NCBI RefSeq assembly: GCF_004307015.1
Contig: NZ_SIJL01000004.1
Location: forward strand, 1-64,000
Direction of reading: 5' to 3'
DNA: 64,000 bases
DNA from: Thermus thermamylovorans
Lineage (GTDB): Bacteria; Deinococcota; Deinococci; Deinococcales; Thermaceae
Below the pieces are notes generated by a model. The model saw only the letters and a program-made list of their open reading frames with translations, was not told the DNA's origin and searched no databases. Positions 42,473 through 51,857 of the stretch are shown in pieces. The position numbers and the translations under genes were made by a program. The stretch's first letter is position 1. Every line of letters begins with the position of its first letter.

Positions 42473-42478
42473 TAGCAT
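42473..42478 (+). promoter_or_regulatory. -10 box of the 46-residue membrane protein gene
   Basis: TAGCAT followed by GGGGGC and ATG (42485), identical in form to the polX and galK starts. No clear -35 box. Confidence 0.5.
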
Positions 42479-42484
42479 GGGGGC

Positions 42485-42625
42485 ATGCCCAGCTGGGTGC
42501 GCTACCCCCTGGCCCTTCTCCTCCTGGCGGCAGCCCTCCTGTGGGAGGGGTACCGGGCTCCCCTCCTGCTCCTTTCCGGGTTGGTGCTCCTCTTCGGCAG
42601 GCCCAGGAGCTGCCCCAGGCCTTGA
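42485..42625 (+). CDS. Small membrane protein of 46 residues
   Basis: A short gene starting MPSWVRYPLALLLLAAALLW, with a second hydrophobic stretch from about residue 26 to 37 and a short basic tail containing one cysteine, ending RSCPRP. It predicts two closely spaced membrane segments joined by a charged turn (EGYR). The ATG sits six bases after TAGCAT, the leaderless arrangement common in this window. The gene lies between nifJ (divergent) and aminopeptidase T, and its stop codon overlaps the -35 box of the latter. I do not recognise the protein; the function is unknown. Support is the promoter-like spacing and hydrophobic composition, so it could still be chance. Confidence 0.5.
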   Translation: MPSWVRYPLALLLLAAALLWEGYRAPLLLLSGLVLLFGRPRSCPRP

Positions 42626-42650
42626 CGCTCCCGGCCTCCTGGCGAAGACT
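42622..42650 (+). promoter_or_regulatory. Promoter of aminopeptidase T
   Basis: TTGACG (42622-42627), 17 bases, AAGACT (42645-42650), then TGGGGC and the GTG start at 42657. A leaderless transcript is expected. Confidence 0.6.
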
Positions 42651-42656
42651 TGGGGC

Positions 42657-43886
42657 GTGAACGCCTTTCAGGAGAACCTGGAGAAGCTGGCCGAGCTGGC
42701 CGTCCGCGTGGGATTAAATCTGGAAAAGGGACAGGAGGTCATCGCCACCGCCCCCATTGAGGCGGTGGACTTCGTGCGCCTCCTGGCGGAAAAGGCCTAC
42801 GCCCAGGGGGCGAGCCTCTTCACCGTGCTCTACGGGGACAACGTCCTCTCCCGCCAGCGCCTCGCCCTGGCCCCGGAGGAGGGGCTGGACCGGGCCCCGG
42901 CCTGGCTCTACGAGGGGATGGCCAAGGCCTTCCGGGAAGGAGGAGCGGCCCGCCTGGCGGTTTCCGGCAACGACCCCAAGGCCCTGGAGGGCCTGCCCCC
43001 TGAGCGCATCGGCCGGGCCCAGCAGGCGCAGAGCCGGGCCTACAAGCCCGCCCTGGAGGCCATAAGCCAGTTCGTCACCAACTGGACCATCGTCCCCTTC
43101 GCCCACCCGGGCTGGGCCCGGGCGGTCTTCCCCAGCCTCCCGGAGGGGGAGGGGATAGCCAGGCTCTGGCAGGCCATCTTCCAGGCCACCCGGGTGGACG
43201 CCCCTGACCCCGTGGCCGCCTGGGAGGCCCACAACCGCAACCTCCACCAAAAGGTGGCCTACTTGAACGAGCGGCGCTTCCAGGCCCTCCACTTTCAAGG
43301 ACCGGGCACCGACCTGATCGTGGGCCTGGCGGAGGGCCACCTCTGGCAGGGCGGGGCCACCCCCACCCAGAAGGGCCGCCTCTGCAACCCCAACCTGCCC
43401 ACGGAGGAGGTCTTCACCGCCCCCCACCGGGAGCGGGTGGAGGGGGTGGTGCGGGCAAGCCGCCCCCTGGCCCTGGGGGGGCAGCTGGTGGAGGGCCTCT
43501 GGGCCCGGTTTGAGGGGGGGTACGCGGTGGCGGTGGGAGCGGAGAAGGGCGAGGAGGTCCTCCTCAAGGTCCTCGCCACCGACGAGGGGGCGAGGCGCCT
43601 GGGGGAGGTGGCCCTGGTGGCTGCGGACAACCCCATCGCCAAAACCGGCTTGGTCTTCTTCGACACCCTCTTCGACGAGAACGCCGCCAGCCACATCGCC
43701 TTCGGCCAGGCCTACGCGGAGAACCTGGAGGGGCGTCCCACCGGGGAGGAGCTCAGGCGGCGGGGGGGCAACGAGAGCCTGGTGCATATCGACTGGATGA
43801 TCGGCTCGGAGGCGGTGGATGTGGACGGCCTCCTGGAGGATGGCACCCGGGTGCCCCTCATGCGCCGGGGACTTTGGGTGGTCTGA
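42657..43886 (+). CDS. ampT: Aminopeptidase T (M29 metallopeptidase)
   Basis: A 409-residue metal-dependent aminopeptidase of the M29 family, first described from Thermus and active at high temperature. NAFQENLEKLAELAVRVGLN at the N-terminus, NWTIVPFAHPGWARAVFP near residue 144, ALHFQGPGTDLIVGLAEGHL near 212, and C-terminal IAKTGLVFFDTLFDENAASH and ESLVHIDWMIGS contain the conserved glutamate, histidine, tyrosine and aspartate metal and catalytic residues. GTG at 42657 is selected by the promoter position and by family length (408 in T. thermophilus as I remember it). Cytoplasmic; a role in peptide turnover. Confidence 0.93.
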   Translation: MNAFQENLEKLAELAVRVGLNLEKGQEVIATAPIEAVDFVRLLAEKAYAQGASLFTVLYGDNVLSRQRLALAPEEGLDRAPAWLYEGMAKAFREGGAARLAVSGNDPKALEGLPPERIGRAQQAQSRAYKPALEAISQFVTNWTIVPFAHPGWARAVFPSLPEGEGIARLWQAIFQATRVDAPDPVAAWEAHNRNLHQKVAYLNERRFQALHFQGPGTDLIVGLAEGHLWQGGATPTQKGRLCNPNLPTEEVFTAPHRERVEGVVRASRPLALGGQLVEGLWARFEGGYAVAVGAEKGEEVLLKVLATDEGARRLGEVALVAADNPIAKTGLVFFDTLFDENAASHIAFGQAYAENLEGRPTGEELRRRGGNESLVHIDWMIGSEAVDVDGLLEDGTRVPLMRRGLWVV

Positions 43887-44055
43887 TACCTCCCCGCAGG
43901 GGCCCTGTCCGCGTGGGGCCCCGGCCAAAGGAAACCCAAGACCCCCGCTGGGGGCAGGTGGGACGGGTTCGGTGGCCAAGCGGGCCGTAGCCCGGGGGGG
44001 GCAGCTTTATGTGCTAATATTCACGATGCCCTAGATTTGTGCCCATTCTCCCCAC

Positions 44056-45297
<1,242 letters not shown>

Positions 45298-45312
45298 CTA
45301 AAGTCTACCCCT

Positions 45313-46848
45313 TCAGGCCCAGGCCCGGGCCTTTTCCCATACCCTCTCGGCCAGCCGCTCCCCCGCCTCCAGGAGGGGGTGGAAGATCACGTCCACGCCC
45401 GCTTCCAGGAGGGGGGTGTCCTCCTCCCGGGCGTAGCTCACCGCCCCCACCACGCCGCGGAAACCCTTCTGTCTCAGGGCACGGGTGGCCCGGAGGCGGG
45501 CCTCGAGGTCCGGGAGGGCCAGGATCACCCCCCGCACCCCCGTGAGGTCCAGCCCCTCCCAAAGGGCCGGGTCCTCCGCATCCCCGTAGAGGACCCGCCG
45601 GCCTTTGGCCGCGTGGTACTCCACCTTGGAGGGGTCGCTGTCCAGGCCCAAGACCATCTCCCCCTGCTCCGCCAGAAAGCGGTAAGCCGCCGCCCCCGTG
45701 CGCCCCATCCCCACCACCAGCCACCGGGTCCCCAGGGCCCCCTGGGGCTCCTCATCGGGGTGGAGGCCGGGGCGCTCCAGGCGGTGGAGCCGGGGCTTCC
45801 AGGCCTCGTAGAGGCGGTGGGCCCGCTGCAACAGGGGGGCGGCGAGGAGGAAGGAACCCCCCACCGCCAGGGCCACCGCCCCCACCCCTTGCTCCGTCAT
45901 GTACCCCAGGGCCTGGAGGACCCCCGCGGCCACCAGGGCGAACTCGGAGTAGGTGGCGAGACCCACCCCAACCAAAAAGGCGGTGCGGGCGCGGAAGCCC
46001 TGGCGCACCAGGGGGAGAAAGAGGAAGAGGGGCTTGAGGAGGAGAAAGAGAAGGAGGAGGAGCCCGGCGAAAAACCCGTCCGGCCCCACCGCCATCCCCG
46101 CCTTCACGAAGAAGGCCAGGAGGAAGACCTCCCGCAAGGCCCAAAGCCTCTCGGCCACCTCCCCTGCCCCGGGGTGGCGGGCGAGGCCGAGGCCCATGAA
46201 GAGGGCCCCCAGGGCCTCGGGGGCCCCCAGGAGGCGGGCGGCCTCAGCTCCCAGGAGGGCCAGGGCCACGCCCAAAAGGAGCTTGAGCTCTGCTCCTTGC
46301 GCCCAGGCGAAAAGGTGCACCAAAAAGGGCCTCAGGAGGGGAAAGAGGAGGACCAAAAAGCCCAAGGGCCCCACCCCCTGGAACCCCACCAGGATGAGCA
46401 AGGCCAGGGAGGCCACGTCCAAAAAGACGGAAACCCCCAAGGCGATCTGGCCGTGGAGGGCGGAAAGCTCCCCCTTGCCCTGGAGCACCCGGGCCAGGAG
46501 CACCGTGCTGGGGTTGACCAGGGCCACGGCCAGGACCAGGAGGGCCAAGGGGTTTTGGGCCAGGCCCAGGAGGTAGAGGAGGAGCAGGAAAGGAGGAAGG
46601 AGGAGGAGCTGGAAAACCCCTGTTCCCAGCACCTCCCTCCGCACCAGGCGCTCCAGCCTGAGGCCCAGGCCCACGGTGAAAAGGAGGAGGTAGACCCCAA
46701 GGTCAGCGAACAGGTCCAGGAGGCGGTCCCCGGAAAAACCCCCAAGCCCCAGGGCCGCCCCCACCGCCAGGTACCCCAAAAAGGCGGGCAGGCCCAGGCG
46801 CACCGCCAGAACCCCGGAAAGGTAGGCGAAAAGGAGCACACCGGCCAC
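45313..46848 (-). CDS. CPA2-type cation/proton antiporter with TrkA-N domain
   Basis: A roughly 511-residue KefB/CPA2 antiporter. About twelve membrane segments fill the first 370 residues (for example GLPAFLGYLAVGAALGLGGF). A cytosolic Rossmann domain follows with WLVVGMGRTGAAAYRFLAEQ, binding NAD(H) or a nucleotide and gating K+ or Na+/H+ exchange. The frame is open to GTG at 46896, but a TATACT -10 box lies one base before that codon. The GTG at 46848 follows AAGGAGG by six bases and gives the N-terminus AGVLLFAYLSGVL, so it is preferred. Confidence 0.85.
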   Translation of the reverse strand: MAGVLLFAYLSGVLAVRLGLPAFLGYLAVGAALGLGGFSGDRLLDLFADLGVYLLLFTVGLGLRLERLVRREVLGTGVFQLLLLPPFLLLLYLLGLAQNPLALLVLAVALVNPSTVLLARVLQGKGELSALHGQIALGVSVFLDVASLALLILVGFQGVGPLGFLVLLFPLLRPFLVHLFAWAQGAELKLLLGVALALLGAEAARLLGAPEALGALFMGLGLARHPGAGEVAERLWALREVFLLAFFVKAGMAVGPDGFFAGLLLLLFLLLKPLFLFLPLVRQGFRARTAFLVGVGLATYSEFALVAAGVLQALGYMTEQGVGAVALAVGGSFLLAAPLLQRAHRLYEAWKPRLHRLERPGLHPDEEPQGALGTRWLVVGMGRTGAAAYRFLAEQGEMVLGLDSDPSKVEYHAAKGRRVLYGDAEDPALWEGLDLTGVRGVILALPDLEARLRATRALRQKGFRGVVGAVSYAREEDTPLLEAGVDVIFHPLLEAGERLAERVWEKARAWA

Positions 46849-46897
46849 CCGAAGCCTCCTTGGCAAAGGGAAAAGGGCCCGAGCCCTTCTCCTCACC

Positions 46898-46903
46898 AGT
46901 ATA
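46898..46903 (-). promoter_or_regulatory. -10 box of the antiporter gene
   Basis: TATACT on the minus strand (46903-46898). It is one base from the GTG at 46896, which rules that codon out as a start if the box is used. A GCCC-GAAA-GGGC hairpin (46910-46921) lies just upstream. Confidence 0.5.
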
Positions 46904-46987
46904 CGGCCTGCCCGAAAGGGCCTTATACCCGCTCCGTCCCCAGCCTGGCGAACCCCTTGCAGAAGCCCTCAGGAGCAAAACCAGGGG

Positions 46988-47000
46988 CGCCCTAAGGGCG
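46988..47000 (-). terminator. Hairpin downstream of SLC13 gene
   Basis: CGCCC-TTA-GGGCG on the minus strand, followed after eight bases by TTTT (near 46979). A possible weak terminator between the permease and antiporter genes. Confidence 0.35.
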
Positions 47001-47015
47001 GGGGCCGGGGCGGCC

Positions 47016-47031
47016 TGACACGGTGGTGTCA
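47016..47031. repeat. TGACAC-N4-GTGTCA palindrome at the SLC13 stop codon
   Basis: A 6-base inverted repeat (47016-47021 and 47026-47031) that includes the stop codon. It lacks a T-run. It could be an operator-like site or part of a complex 3' hairpin. Confidence 0.35.
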
Positions 47032-48828
47032 AAGGGGCCAGACCCGGGTTAGGAGGAGGAGAGCCACCCCCACCACCAGGGCCTCCAGGGGAAGGCCGAG
47101 CCGCCAGTAGTCGCCGAAGCGGAAGCCCCCGGGCCCCAGGATCAGGGCGTTGTTCTGGTGACCGATGGGGGTGAGGAAGGCGCAGGAGGCCCCCACGGCC
47201 ACGGCCATGAGGAAGGGATCGGCACTGGCCCCCAGGGCCCTGGCGGTCTCCAGGGCCAGGGGGCTCATCACCAAGGCGGTGGCGGCGTTGCTCATCAGGT
47301 CGGAGAGGAGCATGCTCAGGACGAGGATCAGGGCCAGGCTGAGGAAGGGATGATCCTGGAGCAGGTGGAGGAGGGAGCGGGCCAGAAGCTCCCCGGCCCC
47401 GGTGGCCTCCACCGCCTGGGCCACGGGGATCAGGGCCCCCAGGAGGACCACCACCGGCCAGTCCACCGCCGCGTACACCTCCCGCAAGGGCAGGGCCCGC
47501 AGGGCCACCGCTGCCAGGGCCCCTAGGGTGAAGGCGATGGCGGGGGGCAGGAGGCCCAGGGCGACCGCCAGCACGGCGCCCGCCAGGGCGAGCCCGGCGG
47601 CCAGGGCCCTCCGGCGGTCGGGAAGGGCCAGCCTCCGCTCGGCCAGGGGCACGCACCCGTAGTCCTCGGCGAACTCCGAGACCGCCTCCAGAGACCCCTG
47701 CACCAGGAGGAGGTCCCCGGTGCGCAGGGGCAGGGAGGCCAGGCGTCCGAAGGCGGAGGCCTCCTGGCGGGAGACAGCGAGGAGGTTCACCCCGTAGCGG
47801 CCCCTGAGGCGGATCTCCCGCACGGAGCGGCCCACCAGGGGGGAGCCGGGGAGGACCACCAGCTCCGCCAGCACCTCCTCCTCCGGGCGGGACTCCGGGC
47901 CCTCCTGAGCCCTGGACACCCCCTGGCGGCCTCCAGCCTCCTTCTCCTCGGCAGGGGAGGACTCCGCCAGCTCCAGCCCCCAGGCGGCGAGGACTTCCCC
48001 CAAGGCCTCCGGCCTGGCCGCCAGGAGGAGGATATCTCCCTCCCGTAGGGCCTGCCGGAAGGGGGATGCCCGCAGGCGGACCCTCTCCCGGACCAGGCCC
48101 AGGACCTGGACCTCCGCCTCCCCCAGGGCATCCTCCAGCTGCCCCGGGGTGAGCCCCAGGGCCTTGCCCTTGCCCACCCGGGCCTCGGTAAAGTAGGCCC
48201 CGGTGCGGAAACCTTCCAGGCCCGCGGGCTTGCGGGGGGGCACCAGGCGCCACCCCAAGAGGGAGAGGAAGAGCAGCCCCGCCAGGGCCACGGCAAGCCC
48301 CACGGGGGTGAAGGCGAACAGGCCAAACCCCCCTTCGCGGAAGCCGGAGACGACGAGGTTAGGGGGCGTGCCGATCAGGGTGGTCATCCCCCCCAGGATG
48401 GTGCCGAAGGCCAGGGGCATGAGGACCTGGCCCGGGGCCAGGCCCAGCCGCCCCGCGAGCTGCACCGCGGCAGGCATCAGGAGGACCAGGGCCCCCACGT
48501 TGTTCATGAAGGCGGAGAGGAAAGCCCCCAGGCCCGTGAGGGCCAGCAGGCTGGGGAAAGGCCCGCCCTTCAGGGAAAGCACCCAGCGCAGCAAGGGCTC
48601 CAAGGCCCCCGAGGTTTGCAGGGCTCGGCTCAGGATCAGGAGGGCGGCCACGGTGACCACCGCCGGGTGGGCGAAGCCGGTAAAGGCCCCCTCCGCGGGC
48701 ACCAGGCCGAGGAGGACCGCGGCCAGAAGGACAGCCAGGGCCACCAGGTCGTGCCGCCAGCGGCCCCAGAGGAAAAGGGCCAGGGCGGCAGCGAGGAGGA
48801 GGAGGATGAGGGCCTGGTCCCCGCTCAA
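47029..48828 (-). CDS. SLC13/DASS-type permease with two TrkA-C domains
   Basis: A 599-residue anion or dicarboxylate permease. The N-terminal membrane half contains ALTGLGAFLSAFMNNVGALV and TTLIGTPPNLVVSG near residue 152; the C-terminal half repeats SDLMSNAATALVMSPLALET and CAFLTPIGHQNNALI. Between them lie two RCK_C/TrkA-C domains (about 205-285 and 320-400) such as RYGVNLLAVSRQEASAFG, which likely bind a ligand. Substrates of such proteins include sulfate, phosphate and dicarboxylates. TTG at 48828 is used, because an in-frame TAA lies four codons upstream and GAGGGAG is near. It sits 40 bases after uspA. Confidence 0.85.
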   Translation of the reverse strand: MSGDQALILLLLAAALALFLWGRWRHDLVALAVLLAAVLLGLVPAEGAFTGFAHPAVVTVAALLILSRALQTSGALEPLLRWVLSLKGGPFPSLLALTGLGAFLSAFMNNVGALVLLMPAAVQLAGRLGLAPGQVLMPLAFGTILGGMTTLIGTPPNLVVSGFREGGFGLFAFTPVGLAVALAGLLFLSLLGWRLVPPRKPAGLEGFRTGAYFTEARVGKGKALGLTPGQLEDALGEAEVQVLGLVRERVRLRASPFRQALREGDILLLAARPEALGEVLAAWGLELAESSPAEEKEAGGRQGVSRAQEGPESRPEEEVLAELVVLPGSPLVGRSVREIRLRGRYGVNLLAVSRQEASAFGRLASLPLRTGDLLLVQGSLEAVSEFAEDYGCVPLAERRLALPDRRRALAAGLALAGAVLAVALGLLPPAIAFTLGALAAVALRALPLREVYAAVDWPVVVLLGALIPVAQAVEATGAGELLARSLLHLLQDHPFLSLALILVLSMLLSDLMSNAATALVMSPLALETARALGASADPFLMAVAVGASCAFLTPIGHQNNALILGPGGFRFGDYWRLGLPLEALVVGVALLLLTRVWPL

Positions 48829-48868
48829 GGCTCCCTCTTAGGTGCGGGAGGGCCCTTGGGAGGGGGCC

Positions 48869-49282
48869 TCAGCGCACCAGTAGGACCGGGCAGGGGGCCT
48901 CGGCCACCACCTTCTGGCTCTGGCTGCCCAGGAAGAGGCTCCCCAGGGTCCCAAGGCCCCGGGTGCCCATGACGATGAGGTCGGCCTTCTCCCCAAGGGC
49001 GGCCTCGAGGATGGCCTCCGCCGGGCGGCCCTCCAGGAGGCGGGCCCCTTCCTCCCCTACCCCGGTCAGGGCCCGGGCCTCGGCCAAAACCGCCTCCGCC
49101 CGCTCCAGGCGACGCTTCAGAGCCTCCTCAAAGAAAGGCTCCCCCAGGTAGTCGGGGACGGGCTCGTAGGCGTGGACCACCACCAGGCGGGCCCCGTGGG
49201 CCTCCGCCTCCGCCCTCGCCACCGCCGCCGCCCTTCTGGCGTGGTCCGAGCCGTCGTAGGCCAGGAGGATGGTCCGGAACAT
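48869..49282 (-). CDS. Universal stress protein (UspA family)
   Basis: A 137-residue single-domain Usp. The ATP-binding type motif is MGTRGLGTLGSLFLGSQSQK near residue 110, and the N-terminus MFRTILLAYDGSDHARRA is standard. It lies 40 bases before the SLC13 permease and could regulate transport, as Usp proteins elsewhere bind transporters. ATG follows TAAGCT (49294-49289) and TGGGGC, a leaderless start. Confidence 0.92.
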   Translation of the reverse strand: MFRTILLAYDGSDHARRAAAVARAEAEAHGARLVVVHAYEPVPDYLGEPFFEEALKRRLERAEAVLAEARALTGVGEEGARLLEGRPAEAILEAALGEKADLIVMGTRGLGTLGSLFLGSQSQKVVAEAPCPVLLVR

Positions 49283-49288
49283 GCCCCA

Positions 49289-49294
49289 AGCTTA
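49289..49294 (-). promoter_or_regulatory. -10 box of uspA (leaderless)
   Basis: TAAGCT on the minus strand, then TGGGGC and ATG. The box lies immediately after the hslO stop codon, so uspA can also be read through from hslO. Confidence 0.5.
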
Positions 49295-50320
49295 TCAGGC
49301 CTGGGCCTGCCCCTGGAAGGGAAGCTCTACCCGGCGCCCGCAGCGGCAGGCGTCTCCCTCGATGCGGAAGGAGGTGCCGTCGGCCTTGGGGTAAAGCCAA
49401 AGGGCCCCGCAGTCGGGGCAGCGCACCTCCGCCACCAGGGTGCGGATCTCCTCCGGGGAGAAGCGGTAGACCTCGCCGCACCAGTGGCAGACCACCTCCG
49501 CCCCGCCGTCTTTCACGATCATCTCCTCCCGCTCTTCCGGGGTGAAGAAGACCAGGGCCTCCAGGGCCTTCTCCCGGCTGCAGCGGCAGCGGAAGCGGGC
49601 GGGGATCTCGTTCTGCGGGTAGCCCAAGGCCCTGAGGTCGGTGCGCTCAAAGCCAAGCCCCGCCAGGAGCACCTCCAGGGCTCCCTCCAAGTCCCTCTCC
49701 TTGAGGAGGGGCGTAAGGCCCGCCAGGCCCGCGAGGTTGGCCTCGAGGCGCTTAAGCACCTCCTCCGGAGCCCCGGGCATCACCTGCACCGCCACGCCCC
49801 CCGCCACCTCCACCTCCCCTTCCCCCCTCACCCTGACCCCCAGGAGGACCGCGGAGGGGATCTGCTCCGACTGCCAGAGGTAGTGGGCCAGGTCCTCGGC
49901 GATCTCCCCGGAGACCAGGGGCACGGTGCCCGAGTAGACCTCCCCGCTGGGGAGGCTCCGGTCGGCCCGCAAGAAACCAGGTCCCAAGACCTCCCCCACG
50001 TTGAGCTTGCCGTCGGGGCGCAGGGGCACCTCGGCCTGGGGGTTTTGCACGTAACCCCGCACGTTCCCCTGGGCGTCCGCCTCCGCCAGAAGCCCCCCCA
50101 GGGGCCCGGTGCCCTCCAGGCGCAGGGTAAGGCGCTCCTTCGGCGTCTTGAGGAGGAGCTGGGCCAGAAGGAGCGCCCCGGTCATGGCCCGGCCCAAGGC
50201 GGCGGTGGCCGTGGGGGAAAGCCCGTGCCGCCTGCGGGCCTCCTCCACCACATCCCCCGTTTCCGCGGCCACCACCCGCAGGTGGCCCTCCCCCGCCAGG
50301 CCCCGCAGGATCCTTCCCAT
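49295..50320 (-). CDS. hslO: Hsp33 redox chaperone with extra C-terminal zinc ribbon
   Basis: A 341-residue Hsp33. The chaperone is activated by oxidation, when zinc-bound cysteines form disulfides. The N-terminal domain has AAETGDVVEEARRRHGLSPT and TALGRAMTGALLLAQ-type sequence (here AALGRAMTGALLLAQLL). The canonical redox switch is C245-x-C247 and C278-x2-C281 (FRCRCSREKALEAL…EVVCHWCG). Hsp33 is normally about 290 residues and ends soon after it. Here about 50 further residues carry C301-x2-C304 and C325-x-C327, another four-cysteine zinc-ribbon-like unit. CATAAT lies eight bases before the ATG. Confidence 0.9.
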   Translation of the reverse strand: MGRILRGLAGEGHLRVVAAETGDVVEEARRRHGLSPTATAALGRAMTGALLLAQLLLKTPKERLTLRLEGTGPLGGLLAEADAQGNVRGYVQNPQAEVPLRPDGKLNVGEVLGPGFLRADRSLPSGEVYSGTVPLVSGEIAEDLAHYLWQSEQIPSAVLLGVRVRGEGEVEVAGGVAVQVMPGAPEEVLKRLEANLAGLAGLTPLLKERDLEGALEVLLAGLGFERTDLRALGYPQNEIPARFRCRCSREKALEALVFFTPEEREEMIVKDGGAEVVCHWCGEVYRFSPEEIRTLVAEVRCPDCGALWLYPKADGTSFRIEGDACRCGRRVELPFQGQAQA

Positions 50321-50321
50321 A

Positions 50322-50350
50322 CCCCGTCATTATGCCACGGGGCCTATAAT
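50322..50350. promoter_or_regulatory. Divergent hslO / cysS promoters with inverted repeat
   Basis: Minus strand CATAAT (50334-50329) for hslO; plus strand TATAAT (50345-50350) followed by CGCCCT and the cysS ATG. CCCCGT (50322-50327) and ACGGGG (50337-50342) form an inverted repeat around the hslO -10 box. Confidence 0.5.
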
Positions 50351-50356
50351 CGCCCT

Positions 50357-51802
50357 ATGGGCCTCGTCCTCTACGACACCCTGCAACGTGCGAAGGTGGA
50401 CTTCGTCCCCGCCACCCCGGGGCACGTGGGCATCTACGCCTGCGGCCCCACCGTCTACGCCGACCCCCACCTGGGCCACGCCCGGGGGCCCGTGGTTTAC
50501 GACGTCCTGCGCCGCTACTTCCTGCACAGGGGCTACAAGGTGCGCTTCATCTCTAACATCACCGACGTGGGCCACCTCACCGACGACGCCGACGGGGGGG
50601 AGGACAAGATCGAGCGCCGGGCCAAGCTGGAAAGGCTCGAGCCCATGGAGGTGGCGGAGAAGTACACCTGGAGCTACTTCGACGCCATGGCCGCCCTGAA
50701 CGTGCTCCGGCCCTCCATCGCCCCTAGGGCCAGCGGCCACATCCCCGAGCAGATCGAGCTCGCGGAAAGGCTCCTGAAGCTCGGCTTCGCCTACGAGCGC
50801 AAGGGTAGCGTCTACTTCCGGGTGCGGGCTTTCCCCGAGTACGGCAAGCTTTCCGGTAAGCGCCTGGAAGAACTCCGAGCCGGGGCCCGGGTGGAGGTGC
50901 GGGAGGAGAAGGAAGACCCCCTGGACTTCGCCCTCTGGAAAGCCGCCGAGCCCGGCCACCTCATGCGCTGGCGAAGCCCCTGGGGGGAAGGCTACCCCGG
51001 CTGGCACATCGAGTGCACCGCCATGAGCCTCAAGTACCTGGGGGAAGGCTTCGACATCCACGCCGGAGGGATCGACCTGCAGTTTCCCCACCACGAGTGC
51101 GAGATCGCCCAGGCGGAAGCGGCCGGCTACCGCTTCGCCCGCCACTGGCTGCACCACAACCACGTGCTCCTGGAGGGGGAAAAGATGGCCAAGAGCACGG
51201 GGCGCCTGGTCCTCCTCCACGACCTCCTCCGGGCCCACGAGCCCATGGCCCTGCGCTTTTACCTCCTGCAGACCCACTACCGAAGCCCCATGGACTTCAC
51301 CTTTACGGGCCTCGAGGCCGCCAAGCGGGGGTATGCCCGCCTTCTCCAGGCCTACCGGGAGGTGCGGGAGAAGCGGCGCACCGCGGCCCCCGGCACCACC
51401 CCCGAGCTGGAACGGGCCCTGGACGCCCTGGAACGGGACTTCCTGGCGGCCATCGAGGACGACCTCGGCACCCCCGAGGCCCTGGCCGCCCTCTTCGCCT
51501 TTCTGCCGGAGCTCCACAAGCTACTCCCCGAGGCCAAAGGGGACACCCTAGAGCGCACCGCCCAGGTCTTCCACACCCTGGGGGAAGGCCTCCTGGGCCT
51601 CTTCCCCGAAAGGGTGCTGGAGGAGAAGGTGTCCGGCCCCCTCCTGGAGGGCCTCATCGCCCTCCTCCTGGAACTCCGCGAGGAGGCCCGGCGGGCCAAG
51701 GACTACGCCAAGGGCGACCTCATCCGGGAGCGGCTAAAGGCCCTGGGGGTGGTGGTGGAGGACACCAAGGAGGGCCCCAGGTGGCGCCTGGAGGCCTCCT
51801 GA
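50357..51802 (+). CDS. cysS: Cysteinyl-tRNA synthetase
   Basis: A 481-residue class I aminoacyl-tRNA synthetase charging tRNA-Cys. Zinc and ATP sites: [20 protein letters not shown] near residue 27 (HIGH-like PHLGHARG), WHIECTAMS near 217 and [13 protein letters not shown] near 240 provide zinc ligands, and the KMSKS loop is [10 protein letters not shown] near 274. The DALR-like C-terminal helical domain ends [14 protein letters not shown] lies six bases after TATAAT, so the mRNA is leaderless. A long open frame starting at 49172 upstream is antisense to hslO and is rejected. Confidence 0.97.
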   Translation: MGLVLYDTLQRAKVDFVPATPGHVGIYACGPTVYADPHLGHARGPVVYDVLRRYFLHRGYKVRFISNITDVGHLTDDADGGEDKIERRAKLERLEPMEVAEKYTWSYFDAMAALNVLRPSIAPRASGHIPEQIELAERLLKLGFAYERKGSVYFRVRAFPEYGKLSGKRLEELRAGARVEVREEKEDPLDFALWKAAEPGHLMRWRSPWGEGYPGWHIECTAMSLKYLGEGFDIHAGGIDLQFPHHECEIAQAEAAGYRFARHWLHHNHVLLEGEKMAKSTGRLVLLHDLLRAHEPMALRFYLLQTHYRSPMDFTFTGLEAAKRGYARLLQAYREVREKRRTAAPGTTPELERALDALERDFLAAIEDDLGTPEALAALFAFLPELHKLLPEAKGDTLERTAQVFHTLGEGLLGLFPERVLEEKVSGPLLEGLIALLLELREEARRAKDYAKGDLIRERLKALGVVVEDTKEGPRWRLEAS

Positions 51803-51817
51803 CCCGCCCAGCGCAAG

Positions 51818-51845
51818 AGGACCCCCGGGGCGCCCCGGGGGTCCT
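51818..51845. terminator. Bidirectional palindromic terminator
   Basis: A perfect 28-base palindrome (AGGACCCCCGGGGC and its complement) lies between the convergent cysS and acyl-CoA dehydrogenase stop codons. T-runs are poor on both sides, but the stem is very strong. Confidence 0.75.
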
Positions 51846-51857
51846 GCCGTTTGCCGC

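Noticed and set aside
42377-42478. N-terminal extension of NifJ
   Set aside because: The extension lacks family similarity, and a normal ribosome site precedes the ATG at 42376.
49172-50356. Long open frame upstream of and in frame with cysS
   Set aside because: It is antisense to hslO, has no homology, and a leaderless promoter places the cysS start at 50357. High GC content creates many such shadow frames.
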